From positions 1-54,855 of the forward strand of contig JAGHUH010000001.1 of assembly GCA_018064925.1 (NCBI GenBank): DNA of 54,855 bases. Direction: 5' to 3'. This document shows positions 19,541 through 27,754 of the stretch, one piece after another. Both the position numbers and the translations under genes were made by a program. Positions within the stretch are counted from its first letter, which is position 1. Each line of letters begins with the position of its first letter. The stretch comes from Candidatus Cacconaster stercorequi. Its GTDB lineage: Bacteria > Bacillota > Clostridia > Oscillospirales > Oscillospiraceae. The notes beneath the pieces are model-generated. The model did not search any database. It was not told the origin of the DNA and saw only the letters and a program-made list of their open reading frames with translations.

Positions 19541-20182
19541 ATGAGCACTACTTATCCTACCCTGCATGTTGTCGATCATCCTCTGGTGCAGCATAAGCTG
19601 ACCGAAATGCGTGACAAGAACACCAGCGTCAAAGAATTCCGTACTCTGGTGGGCGAGATCGCCATGCTTCTGACTTATGAGGCCACCCGTGATCTGCCCC
19701 TGACCACCAAGCCCATCGAAACACCCCTGTGCGCCATGGACGCCCCCACTCTGGCAGGCAAGAAAATGGCCATTGTTCCCATTCTGCGCGCCGGTCTGGG
19801 CTTTGAGGACGGCATTCTGAATCTGATTCCCTCCGCCCGCGTGGCACACATCGGTATGTACCGCGATGAGGAGACGCTGGAGCCCCAGTTCTACTTCCTG
19901 AAGCATCCCAAGGATATCGCCGAGCGCGATGTGCTGATTGTTGACCCCATGCTGGCTACCGGCGGCAGCGCCGACATGGCCATCACCAAGATGAAGGAAC
20001 TGGGCTGCACCAACATTAAGCTGATGATTCTGGTGGCCGCTCCCGAGGGCGTGAAGTTCATCTATGACCGTCATCCCGATGTGCAGATCTACTGTGCCGC
20101 TCTGGACGATCATCTGAACGAAAACGGCTACATCGTACCCGGTCTGGGTGATGCCGGTGACCGCATCTTCGGCACCAAATAA
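19541..20182 (+). CDS. upp: Uracil phosphoribosyltransferase
   Basis: Upp salvages uracil to UMP with PRPP. The 213-residue length is standard. Motifs include [13 protein letters not shown] and the PRPP-binding loop [17 protein letters not shown], and the uracil-recognition C-terminus [14 protein letters not shown] is intact. The ribosome site is CGGAGG. It is the last gene of the tsaE-tsaB-upp transcript and is followed by a strong terminator. Confidence 0.97.
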   Translation: MSTTYPTLHVVDHPLVQHKLTEMRDKNTSVKEFRTLVGEIAMLLTYEATRDLPLTTKPIETPLCAMDAPTLAGKKMAIVPILRAGLGFEDGILNLIPSARVAHIGMYRDEETLEPQFYFLKHPKDIAERDVLIVDPMLATGGSADMAITKMKELGCTNIKLMILVAAPEGVKFIYDRHPDVQIYCAALDDHLNENGYIVPGLGDAGDRIFGTK

Positions 20183-20194
20183 GCTCATATCCTC

Positions 20195-20224
20195 AAACCG
20201 ACCGCCTGAAGGCGGTCGGTTTTT
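20195..20224 (+). terminator. Terminator after upp
   Basis: The 12-bp perfect stem AAACCGACCGCC with TGAA loop is followed by a T-run, 13 bp after the upp stop. It closes the housekeeping block before the purine island. Confidence 0.9.
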
Positions 20225-20286
20225 GATATCCTGTGCATTTTTCATCAAAATCCATATATATTTTTATGGCGAGATATAATTTCCTG

Positions 20287-20315
20287 TTGCTTTTTATCAG
20301 AAATTCCTGTAAAAT
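20287..20315 (+). promoter_or_regulatory. Promoter of the ssnA-ygfK transcript
   Basis: TTGCTT (20287-20292), a 17-bp spacer and TAAAAT (20310-20315) predict a start near 20322. That leaves about 165 nt of leader before the ssnA ATG. Confidence 0.65.
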
Positions 20316-20320
20316 ACTTT

Positions 20321-20431
20321 ATAACAATCCAAGATTGGTAGCTGTAAGGAAGTGCTTCGCGCACGGGCTGCAACTATCACTCGGCTCCGCGCTTGAGTGT
20401 TTCAAACCAACATGGTTTGAAACATTTTTTC
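20321..20431 (+). promoter_or_regulatory. Structured leader with terminator before ssnA (candidate riboswitch or attenuator)
   Basis: The leader folds by eye into consecutive elements. The first is a long stem 20336-20345/20370-20379 (one mismatch, two wobbles) enclosing GTGC-TTCGC-GCAC at 20352-20364. The second stem, CACTC/GAGTG at 20378-20382/20395-20399, shares two bases with the first. The third is a perfect 11-bp terminator hairpin GTTTCAAACCA/TGGTTTGAAAC (20399-20423), followed by T6 at 20425-20430. The neighbouring stems share bases, so alternative folds are possible. TTGGT at 20335-20339 could also pair with ACCAA in the terminator arm. The 20183-20488 gap contains no convincing gene. 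I do not recognise a known riboswitch class. Confidence 0.55.
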
Positions 20432-20488
20432 ATTATCGGGGCAAATTGATAGAAAATCTTGAGAACAATTCGAAAGGAGATTTTTATC

Positions 20489-21832
20489 ATGTATCTGGTT
20501 ACCAACGGTCGTCTGATCACCCGTGACAGCGAGGGCAAGGGTTATTATGAGCACGGCGCCGTGGCCTTCGAGGGCACCAAGATCGTGGAGGTCGGCGAGG
20601 AAGCCGCCCTGCGTACAAAATACGCTGACGCCGAGATCATCGACGCCAAGGGCGGCGTGATCATGCCCGCCTTTATCAACGCCCACACCCATATCTACTC
20701 CGCTTTGGCACGCGGCCTGTCCATCGTAGGCAACAATCCCACCAATTTCTATGAGGTGCTGGACGGTACCTGGTGGGCCATGGATCGTAAGCTGACGCTG
20801 GAGGGCTCCCGCCGCAGCGCTGATGCGCTGTATATGGACTGCATCAAGCAGGGTGTGACCACCATCTTCGACCACCACGCCGCCTATGCCGAAATCCCCG
20901 GCTCCCTGTTCCAGATCGGCGAGAGCGCCAAGAAGTTCGGCATCCGCTCCTGCCTGTGCTACGAGGTTTCTGACCGCGACGGCGAGGAGAAGTGCCTGCA
21001 GGCTATCAAGGAGAACGCCGACTGGATCACCTACTGTGAGCAGCAGAAGGATCCCATGCTGGCTGCTATGTTCGGTGGCCACGCGCTGTTCACCATATCT
21101 GATAAGACCTTTGACCGCATGGTGGAGGCCAACAACGGCCGTACCGGCTATCACATTCATGTGTCCGAGGGCATGAACGATGTGTATGACTCCCTGCAGA
21201 ACTACGGCCGCCGTCCCGTGCAGCGTTTGCAGGATCACGGCATTCTGGGCGATAAGACCATCCTGGGCCACTGCATCCATGTGAACACCGCCGAGATGGA
21301 CATCATCCGTGAGACCAACACCATGGTGGTCAACAACCCCGAATCCAACATGGGCAACGCCATCGGCATCTGCCCCGTGCTGCAGCTTTATAAGCGCGGC
21401 ATCCTGCTGGGTATGGGTACCGACGCCTACACCAACGATATGCTGGAGTCCCTGAAGGTGGCCCTGTGCTCCCAGCGCAGCCAGAACTGCCTGCCCAATG
21501 TGGCATGGTGCGAGGTCACCGATATGCTGTTCAAGAACAATGCCAAGATCGGCGAGAAGTACTTCCCCACCCAGCTGGGCGTGCTGAAGGCCGGCGCTTC
21601 CGCCGACATCATCGTCATGGACTACAAGACGTTCACTCCCTTCTCCGACGAGAACATTGACGGGCACATGATCTTCGGTATGACCGGCCGGCAGGTGGAG
21701 ACCACCATCGGTAACGGTAAGATTCTGATGAAGGATCGCGAGCTGGTGGGCATCGACGAAGAAGCTGAGAACGCTCACATCCTCGAGTACGCCAAGAAGT
21801 TCTGGGGCAGCCTGAATAACCGCGAATATTAA
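20489..21832 (+). CDS. ssnA: Putative aminohydrolase SsnA
   Basis: SsnA is an amidohydrolase-superfamily protein tied to selenium-dependent purine catabolism, with a proposed deaminase or ring-opening role on a reduced purine. Metal ligands are visible in INAHTHIYS, HIHVSEG, GHCIHV and GTDAYTND over 447 residues. I chose the ATG at 20489, which has AAAGGAGA at a good distance; an earlier in-frame ATG at 20459 has no ribosome site. It is followed 26 bp later by ygfK, its usual partner, and preceded by a terminator-bearing leader. The family assignment is strong, but the exact reaction is inferred. Confidence 0.9.
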   Translation: MYLVTNGRLITRDSEGKGYYEHGAVAFEGTKIVEVGEEAALRTKYADAEIIDAKGGVIMPAFINAHTHIYSALARGLSIVGNNPTNFYEVLDGTWWAMDRKLTLEGSRRSADALYMDCIKQGVTTIFDHHAAYAEIPGSLFQIGESAKKFGIRSCLCYEVSDRDGEEKCLQAIKENADWITYCEQQKDPMLAAMFGGHALFTISDKTFDRMVEANNGRTGYHIHVSEGMNDVYDSLQNYGRRPVQRLQDHGILGDKTILGHCIHVNTAEMDIIRETNTMVVNNPESNMGNAIGICPVLQLYKRGILLGMGTDAYTNDMLESLKVALCSQRSQNCLPNVAWCEVTDMLFKNNAKIGEKYFPTQLGVLKAGASADIIVMDYKTFTPFSDENIDGHMIFGMTGRQVETTIGNGKILMKDRELVGIDEEAENAHILEYAKKFWGSLNNREY

Positions 21833-21858
21833 GAATTCCACACGAAAGGAGTATTCCC

Positions 21859-24810
21859 ATGTCTGAAAAAATGGTTCCCATTCCCTTTAAGTCTTTGATG
21901 AACTGGGTGGTCACCGAATACGCCAACAGCGGCGAGATCTTCGGCATCCACAAGACCTATAAGGCATCCGGAAAGTCTCTGCCCATCTTCGGTGAGCGCA
22001 TTGAGACTCCCTTCGGCCCCGCCGCAGGCCCCAACAGCCAGTTGGCGCAGAACATCATTGCCGCCTATGTGGCCGGTGCCCGCTTCTTCGAGGTCAAGAC
22101 CGTACAGAAGATGGACGGCGCCGATCTGGCTGCCTGTGTCCCTCGCCCCTGCATTCTGGCCGCTGATGAGGGCTACAACCAGGAGTGGTCCACCGAGCTG
22201 ACCGTTCCGCAGGCCATGAACGAATATATCAAGGCATGGTGCGCCCTGAAGGTCATGTCCAAGGTCTACGGCCTGGGCGATCCCAACGGCTTCGTGTTCA
22301 ATATGTCCGTGGGTTATGATCTGGAGGGCATCAAGGGCGAAAAGGTCAACACCTATCTTGACGGCATGATGGATGCCACCAAGACCGAGATCTGGGGCGA
22401 GTGCCTGTCCGTTCTGAAGGAGCTGTTCCCCCAGGAGAGCGACTATATTGACGCCATCTCCCCCCGTGTGTCCGGCAGCGTCACCGTTTCCACCCTGCAC
22501 GGCTGTCCTCCCGATGAGATCGAGCGTATCGCGTCCTATCTGATCTCCGAAAAGCACCTGCACACCTTTGTGAAGTGCAACCCCACCATTCTGGGTTACG
22601 AAACCGCACGCAAGACCTTGGATTCCATGGGCTATGACTACATCGTGTTCGACGAGCACCACTTCAACGAGGATCTGCAGTGGGCCGATGCCGTTCCCAT
22701 GTTTGAGCGCCTCCAGGCACTGGCTGACAAGAACGGTCTGGAGTTCGGTCTGAAGCTTAGTAACACCTTCCCCGTTGATACCACCCGCGGCGAGCTGCCC
22801 AATGACGAGATGTATATGTCCGGCCGCTCCCTGTTCCCCCTGACCATTGAGATGTGCCACCGCATCTCCCGCCAGTTCAAGGGCAAGATGCGGATCTCCT
22901 TCGCCGGCGGCGCCGAGTATTTCAATTGCGACAAGCTGTTTGCCGCCGGCATCTGGCCCATTACCATGGCCACCACCATCCTCAAGCCCGGCGGATACAA
23001 CCGGATGCTGCAAATGGTGGAAAAGGTGGAGTCCATGCCCTACAAGGCATTCTGCGGCACCGACACCGAGGCCATCTGCGCCCTGTCCACCGCTTCTCAC
23101 ACCGATTATCACCATGTCAAGCCCATCAAGCCTCTGCCCTCCCGCAAGAGTGACAAGCAGGTGCCTTGGATCGACTGCTTCTCCGCTCCCTGTCAGGGCG
23201 GCTGCCCCATTGAGCAGGATATCCCCGAATACATGGAGCTGGTGCGCAAGGGACTCTATGGCCCTGCTCTGAAGCTGATCACCGAAAAAAATCCTCTGCC
23301 TTTCCTGACCGGCACCATCTGCGCACATCGCTGCCAGAACAAGTGCTCCCGCAACTTCTATGAGGAGTCCGTTCAGATTCGCGACACCAAGCTGGTGGCA
23401 GCCAAAAACGGCTACAATGCGCTGATGGCCTCCATCAAGATGCCCGAAAAGGTCGAGGGCAAGAAGGCCGCCATCATCGGCGGCGGCCCCACCGGTATTG
23501 CTGCTGCCTATTTCCTGGGCCGCGCCGGCATCGAGACCACCATTTTCGAGCGCGAGGCCTGCCTGGGTGGCGTGCCCCGTCATGTGATCCCCTCTTTCCG
23601 TATTGCCAACGAGACCATCGAGAAGGATATCGCTCTGATGCAGAAGTACGGTGTCGAGGTCAAGTGCGGTGCACCTGCCCCCTCCGTTGACGAACTGAAG
23701 AAGATGGGTTATACCCACATCCTGTTTGCCGTTGGTGCCTGGAAGCCCGGCAAACTGGATATCGAAGGCAACATCGCCGGTGCCATTGCGTGGATGAAGG
23801 GCGTTAAGGCCGGTGAGATCAAGGCCGACGGCAATGTGGTTGTCGTTGGCGGCGGCAACACCGCCATGGACGCTGCCCGCCTTGCCAAGCGCAGCGGTGC
23901 CGAGAGCGTAACCATTGTCTATCGCCGCACCAAGAAGTATATGCCCGCTGACGAGCATGAGCTGGCTCTGGCCATCGCTGACGGCGTTGCCTTTGCTGAA
24001 CTGGCTGCTCCCGTGAAGCAGGCTGACGGCAAGCTGGTTTGCGAGAAGATGGTTCTGGGTGAGGCTGACGCTTCCGGTCGCCGCAGCCCCGTCGCTACCG
24101 GCGAGATGTTCGAGATCCCCTGCGATCTGGTGATCTCCGCTGTGGGCGAGCAGGTGGACGATGCCCTGATGGCCGCCAACGGCATTGAGGTGGACAAGAA
24201 GGGTCGTCCCTCCTTTAAGACCAACATCGAGGGCGTATACGCCGCCGGCGACGCCAAGCGCGGTCCCGCCACCGTGGTGGAGGGCATTGCCGATGCCACC
24301 GCCTTTGCCGCAGAAGTGATCGGCGAGTCCTATGTCTACGATATTCCCGCCGAGGCCTACATCACTACCGCAGACGCCATTGCCAAGAAGGGCATCCTGA
24401 AGATGTCCGAGTGCGCCTGCTGCGAGGGTGATCGCTGCCTGCAGTGCTCCACCGTTTGCGAAAACTGCGTGGATTCCTGCCCCAACCGCGCCAATGTGGC
24501 CATCAAGCTGGCGGACGGCAGTCACCAGATCGTCCATGTGGACAAGATGTGCAACGAGTGCGGCAACTGCACCCAGTTCTGCCCCTATGCCTCCGAGCCC
24601 TGCCACGACAAGTTCACCCTGTTCCAGACCGCTGAGGACATGGTGGATTCCAACAACGCCGGCGTTCTGTTCCTGGGCGGCAATATGGTGCGCGTCCGCA
24701 CCTTCGGTGAGCCCAAGGATTACGATCTGAGCAAGGATAACGATCTCCCCTCCGAGCTGGAGACCCTGATCGTCACCATTCGCGACAAGTACAGCTACCT
24801 ATACGAATAA
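21859..24810 (+). CDS. ygfK: YgfK-type flavin and iron-sulfur oxidoreductase
   Basis: The 983-residue protein, once annotated as putative selenate reductase, combines three parts. An N-terminal dihydroorotate-dehydrogenase-like half (about 1-430) is followed by a glutamate-synthase small-subunit-like half with a Cys-rich entry region (CFSAPCQGGCP...CAHRCQNKC). That half also has an FAD loop AAIIGGGPTGIAAAYFLGRA and an NAD(P) loop VVVVGGGNTAMDAARLAKRS. A C-terminal ferredoxin-like tail (CLQCSTVCENC..., CNECGNCTQFCPYA) could hold [4Fe-4S] clusters. This resembles dihydropyrimidine dehydrogenase organisation and fits reduction of an oxidised purine ring. It follows ssnA by 26 bp and ends at a strong terminator. 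Confidence 0.92.
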   Translation: MSEKMVPIPFKSLMNWVVTEYANSGEIFGIHKTYKASGKSLPIFGERIETPFGPAAGPNSQLAQNIIAAYVAGARFFEVKTVQKMDGADLAACVPRPCILAADEGYNQEWSTELTVPQAMNEYIKAWCALKVMSKVYGLGDPNGFVFNMSVGYDLEGIKGEKVNTYLDGMMDATKTEIWGECLSVLKELFPQESDYIDAISPRVSGSVTVSTLHGCPPDEIERIASYLISEKHLHTFVKCNPTILGYETARKTLDSMGYDYIVFDEHHFNEDLQWADAVPMFERLQALADKNGLEFGLKLSNTFPVDTTRGELPNDEMYMSGRSLFPLTIEMCHRISRQFKGKMRISFAGGAEYFNCDKLFAAGIWPITMATTILKPGGYNRMLQMVEKVESMPYKAFCGTDTEAICALSTASHTDYHHVKPIKPLPSRKSDKQVPWIDCFSAPCQGGCPIEQDIPEYMELVRKGLYGPALKLITEKNPLPFLTGTICAHRCQNKCSRNFYEESVQIRDTKLVAAKNGYNALMASIKMPEKVEGKKAAIIGGGPTGIAAAYFLGRAGIETTIFEREACLGGVPRHVIPSFRIANETIEKDIALMQKYGVEVKCGAPAPSVDELKKMGYTHILFAVGAWKPGKLDIEGNIAGAIAWMKGVKAGEIKADGNVVVVGGGNTAMDAARLAKRSGAESVTIVYRRTKKYMPADEHELALAIADGVAFAELAAPVKQADGKLVCEKMVLGEADASGRRSPVATGEMFEIPCDLVISAVGEQVDDALMAANGIEVDKKGRPSFKTNIEGVYAAGDAKRGPATVVEGIADATAFAAEVIGESYVYDIPAEAYITTADAIAKKGILKMSECACCEGDRCLQCSTVCENCVDSCPNRANVAIKLADGSHQIVHVDKMCNECGNCTQFCPYASEPCHDKFTLFQTAEDMVDSNNAGVLFLGGNMVRVRTFGEPKDYDLSKDNDLPSELETLIVTIRDKYSYLYE

Positions 24811-24824
24811 TTTATTCCGCGACT

Positions 24825-24857
24825 AAAAAGAGGAGGGCCTCGGCCTTCCTCTTTTTT
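24825..24857 (+). terminator. Terminator after ygfK
   Basis: A stem of about 12 bp, AAAGAGGAGGGC/GCCTTCCTCTTT with one wobble, is followed by a T-run. It ends the ssnA-ygfK transcript. Confidence 0.85.
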
Positions 24858-24968
24858 CATGTGATTTTCACCGATATCGCCGCTGGCGACACGGAAAGCT
24901 TGTGTCACAACATTCCTGCCATATTTTTTTCTTCCATGGCAAATCGTGGTGGATTTTTGCTAATTATG

Positions 24969-25038
24969 TGGTATAATATGCTTGTTAAGTTATATTCATT
25001 GGTACGGACTTCGGGCAATACCCAACTTGACCCGTATC
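24969..25038 (+). promoter_or_regulatory. Extended -10 promoter and small leader stem before hydA
   Basis: TGG-TATAAT at 24969-24977 is an extended -10 without an obvious -35. The leader holds a 7-bp stem (GGTACGG 25001-25007 with CCGTATC 25032-25038) enclosing GGG/CCC. A second TATAAT at 25040-25045 could be an alternative -10. Confidence 0.45.
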
Positions 25039-25080
25039 GTATAATACATATTTTATCCTTTCCGAAACGGAGGTTATCCC

Positions 25081-26454
25081 ATGAAACGACTGTTCCGCGG
25101 CGGTACGGTGGTATCCGGCAAGGGTACCCGCCGAGCTGATGTGCTCATTGAAGACGAAAAGATCATCAAAGTCGGCCGCAACATTATGGATCCTGCGGCT
25201 CAAATCATTGATGTGACCGGTATGCTCCTGATGCCCGGCTTCATCGACGCACACACCCATTTCGATCTGGATGTCTGCAACACCACCACCGCCGATGATT
25301 TCACCACCGGCTCCCGTGCGGCGCTGCGAGGCGGCACCACTACCGTAATCGACTTTGCCTGCCCCAACAAGGGAGAAACGCTGCACGACGGTCTGAAGCT
25401 GTGGCACGAAAAGGCCGATGGCAAGACCTACTGCGACTATGGTTTCCACATGACCATCGACGATTGGAACGAGACCATTGCGCGCGAGATCGACGATATG
25501 TACGCCGAGGGAATTTCCTCTTTCAAGATGTACATGACCTATCCGGCCATGATGATCGGCGACGAGTTGATGTACCATGCCCTGAAAAAGCTGAAGGAAA
25601 AGGGCGGCATCTGCGGCGTACACTGCGAAAACAGTGGCGTCATTGATGCGCTGGTATCCGAAAAGAAGGCGCAAAATCAGATGGGCGTTTCCTCCCATCC
25701 CGAAACCCGTCCGGACTATCTGGAGGCCGAGGCCGTCAGCCGTTTGCTGCGTATCGCCCAGGCCGTGGATATTCCCGTAGTGATCGTGCATCTGACCAAT
25801 GCCGCCGCTTTGAAAGAGGTGGAGGCCGCCCGCAAACGCGGTCAGAAAGTCTATGTGGAGACCTGCCCCCAGTATCTGGTGCTGGACAACACCGTCTATT
25901 ACAATGAGGATTATCTGGAGGCCGCCAAATTCGTCTGCTCTCCCCCCATCCGCACCCCCGCTGACCAGAAGGCTCTGTGGTCCGGTCTGCGCCGCGGCGA
26001 GATTCAGACCATCTCCACCGATCACTGCTCCTTTACGCTGGCGCAGAAGGAGGCCGGGCGCGGCGATTTTACCAAGATCCCCGGCGGTATTCCCGGCGTA
26101 GAGACCCGCGGCGAACTGATCTATACCGCCGGCGTCACCACCCGCAAGATCAGTCTGGCCACCATGTGCAAGGCACTCAGTGAGAACCCCGCCAAGCTCT
26201 ACGGTATGTATCCACGCAAGGGCATCATCGCAAAGGGTGCCGACGCCGATATTGTAATCTATGATCCCCAGGCCGACCATGTGATCCGCGCGGAGGACAT
26301 GGTGGCCAATGTAGATTACAACCCCTACGAGGGTTTCATCACCCGCGGCAGTATCGCCCAGGTGTGGCTGCGCGGCAATCTGGCTGTGGATCACGGCACC
26401 GTGGTGGCAGCGTGTAACGGTCAATATATCGCCCGCGGCAAAAACGCTCTCTAA
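25081..26454 (+). CDS. hydA: Dihydropyrimidinase/hydantoinase family hydrolase
   Basis: The 457-residue cyclic amidohydrolase opens hydantoin or dihydropyrimidine-like rings. The binuclear metal site is visible: IDAHTHFDLD, the carboxylated-lysine context SSFKMYMTY, a His in GVHCEN, a His in VIVHLTN and the Asp in ISTDHCSF. The ATG at 25081 has CGGAGG. In the island this would be the HyuA/HydA step acting on an imidazolone- or hydantoin-like purine product. It has its own promoter region, and 33 bp separate it from the next gene. Confidence 0.93.
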   Translation: MKRLFRGGTVVSGKGTRRADVLIEDEKIIKVGRNIMDPAAQIIDVTGMLLMPGFIDAHTHFDLDVCNTTTADDFTTGSRAALRGGTTTVIDFACPNKGETLHDGLKLWHEKADGKTYCDYGFHMTIDDWNETIAREIDDMYAEGISSFKMYMTYPAMMIGDELMYHALKKLKEKGGICGVHCENSGVIDALVSEKKAQNQMGVSSHPETRPDYLEAEAVSRLLRIAQAVDIPVVIVHLTNAAALKEVEAARKRGQKVYVETCPQYLVLDNTVYYNEDYLEAAKFVCSPPIRTPADQKALWSGLRRGEIQTISTDHCSFTLAQKEAGRGDFTKIPGGIPGVETRGELIYTAGVTTRKISLATMCKALSENPAKLYGMYPRKGIIAKGADADIVIYDPQADHVIRAEDMVANVDYNPYEGFITRGSIAQVWLRGNLAVDHGTVVAACNGQYIARGKNAL

Positions 26455-26486
26455 TTTCCCATACCAATATCAGGAGGCTGAACCAA

Positions 26487-27017
26487 ATGAAATTCACCTT
26501 TGAGTATATTCTCTATTGTCAGTCCCCCGCCCTGTTTCTGGCGGCACTGCTTTTGCTGATCTGCTATCTGATCCGCAAGCGCAATCAGCATGTGCGGGCT
26601 GTATTAGACCTGATTGTCTGCATTCTCTGCGTGGCGGCGGGTATCGCTCTGTACTATCTCGCCATGCTGCATGAGGTCTTTACCATCAAGGATTTCTGGC
26701 AAATTCGTGTGCCCGGTTGGGTAGGATTGATTATTGTGGCCGCGATTTCCGTTTTCCTGATGTGCCGCGCCTTCAAGCGGGTCTCCGACAAGCGTCAGGC
26801 ACAAAAGAATGCCAACCGCGCCGAAAATGCCCGCCGTCAGGAAATGGAGGAAATCCGTCAGCAGGCCTACGCCTCCGGCATGGCTGATGCCATGGCAGCG
26901 GAAACCCCCAAACCCATCGCTCCTGAAACCCCCATCGCGGAAGCCGCCACCGCCGAAATGGCCACCGAGGCGGCGAAACCGATTACTCTGACCACGGATG
27001 CACCAGACGATCTTTAA
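26487..27017 (+). CDS. Unrecognised membrane protein
   Basis: I do not recognise this 176-residue protein. Three hydrophobic segments (about 13-30, 42-62 and 77-94) are followed by a charged, probably coiled-coil stretch rich in Arg, Gln and Glu (about 96-128). The C-terminal tail is rich in Ala, Pro, Thr and Glu and looks disordered. The ribosome site is AGGAGG. It starts 33 bp after hydA with no visible terminator between them, so co-transcription with hydA is likely. Its size and tail argue against a transporter; a membrane anchor or scaffold is possible. Confidence 0.7.
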   Translation: MKFTFEYILYCQSPALFLAALLLLICYLIRKRNQHVRAVLDLIVCILCVAAGIALYYLAMLHEVFTIKDFWQIRVPGWVGLIIVAAISVFLMCRAFKRVSDKRQAQKNANRAENARRQEMEEIRQQAYASGMADAMAAETPKPIAPETPIAEAATAEMATEAAKPITLTTDAPDDL

Positions 27018-27094
27018 AAAATATCGCACGGGGAGTCGGATGCTCCCCGTGTATTGTTATTGCGTTACGAAGATGATAAAACGGAGGATCAATC

Positions 27095-27703
27095 ATGCAT
27101 ATTCCCCATGGCTCTACGCAAGAGCTGGAGCTGGAGCTTTTTGAACCGGCACTTCAGCAGGCGCTGTGTCCGTCGGAGTCCTACGATGTGTCCCGCTGGC
27201 TGTATGTGCCCAACGCATACTCTGAATACCGATACATCCTTGGCACACGCGGCGAAAATCCCCTGATCTGCATCGGGATCAATCCCTCCACTGCTGCCCC
27301 GGACGCGTTGGATCCTACACTGCAATCCGTGCAGCGCATTGCGCTGCATAACGGCTATGATAGCTTCTTAATGTTCAATGTCTATGCCCAGCGCGCTACC
27401 CGCCCCGATGATATGGAGAAAAGCTGCAATGCGGCACTTCACGAGGAAAACCGCAAGGCGTTCCGCTATCTTCTCTCTCTTTCTTCCCAACCGGCAATCT
27501 GGGCCGCTTGGGGGAACATCATCGACAAGCGAAAATACTTAACAGATTGTATGCGTGATTTTGCCGCCGACGGAGCCGCTGTCGGTGCCCGCTGGTACAC
27601 CGCAGGCCCCCTGCTGAAATCCGGTCACCCGCACCACCCGCTGTATCTCAGGCGCGACACCAAACTATTGGATTTCGACATTGTGACATATCTGAACAAA
27701 TAA
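27095..27703 (+). CDS. DUF1643 domain protein
   Basis: The 202-residue protein matches the DUF1643 family by the block LICIGINPSTAAPDALDPTL followed by VQRIALHNGYDSFLMFNVYAQRA and the later AAWGN. These conserved Asn and Asp residues look enzymatic, but no activity is established as far as I know. The ribosome site is CGGAGG. It is 78 bp downstream of the membrane gene and ends at a bidirectional terminator. Its relevance to the island is unclear. Confidence 0.75.
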   Translation: MHIPHGSTQELELELFEPALQQALCPSESYDVSRWLYVPNAYSEYRYILGTRGENPLICIGINPSTAAPDALDPTLQSVQRIALHNGYDSFLMFNVYAQRATRPDDMEKSCNAALHEENRKAFRYLLSLSSQPAIWAAWGNIIDKRKYLTDCMRDFAADGAAVGARWYTAGPLLKSGHPHHPLYLRRDTKLLDFDIVTYLNK

Positions 27704-27743
27704 AAAAACGGAGGAAACCCGTGTGGGGTTTCCTCCGTTTTTT
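27703..27743. terminator. Bidirectional terminator
   Basis: A long perfect stem (ACGGAGGAAACCC core) is flanked by A7 on the left and T6 on the right, between the DUF1643 gene and the convergent PLP gene. Confidence 0.9.
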
Positions 27744-27754
27744 ATCTCGTTTGC

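Noticed and set aside
20321-20431. Purine (guanine/adenine) riboswitch class before ssnA
   Set aside because: The leader has only one hairpin inside the long stem and does not show the three-way junction with two loop-linked hairpins.
20233-20526. A 97-codon frame in the ssnA leader
   Set aside because: It overlaps the ssnA start in another frame, runs through a terminator hairpin and lacks a ribosome site. The region is better explained as regulatory leader.
21829-24606. A 925-codon open frame antisense to ygfK
   Set aside because: It is a codon-bias shadow: ygfK has full family homology on the other strand, and the antisense protein is a low-complexity Gly, His, Ala and Leu mix.
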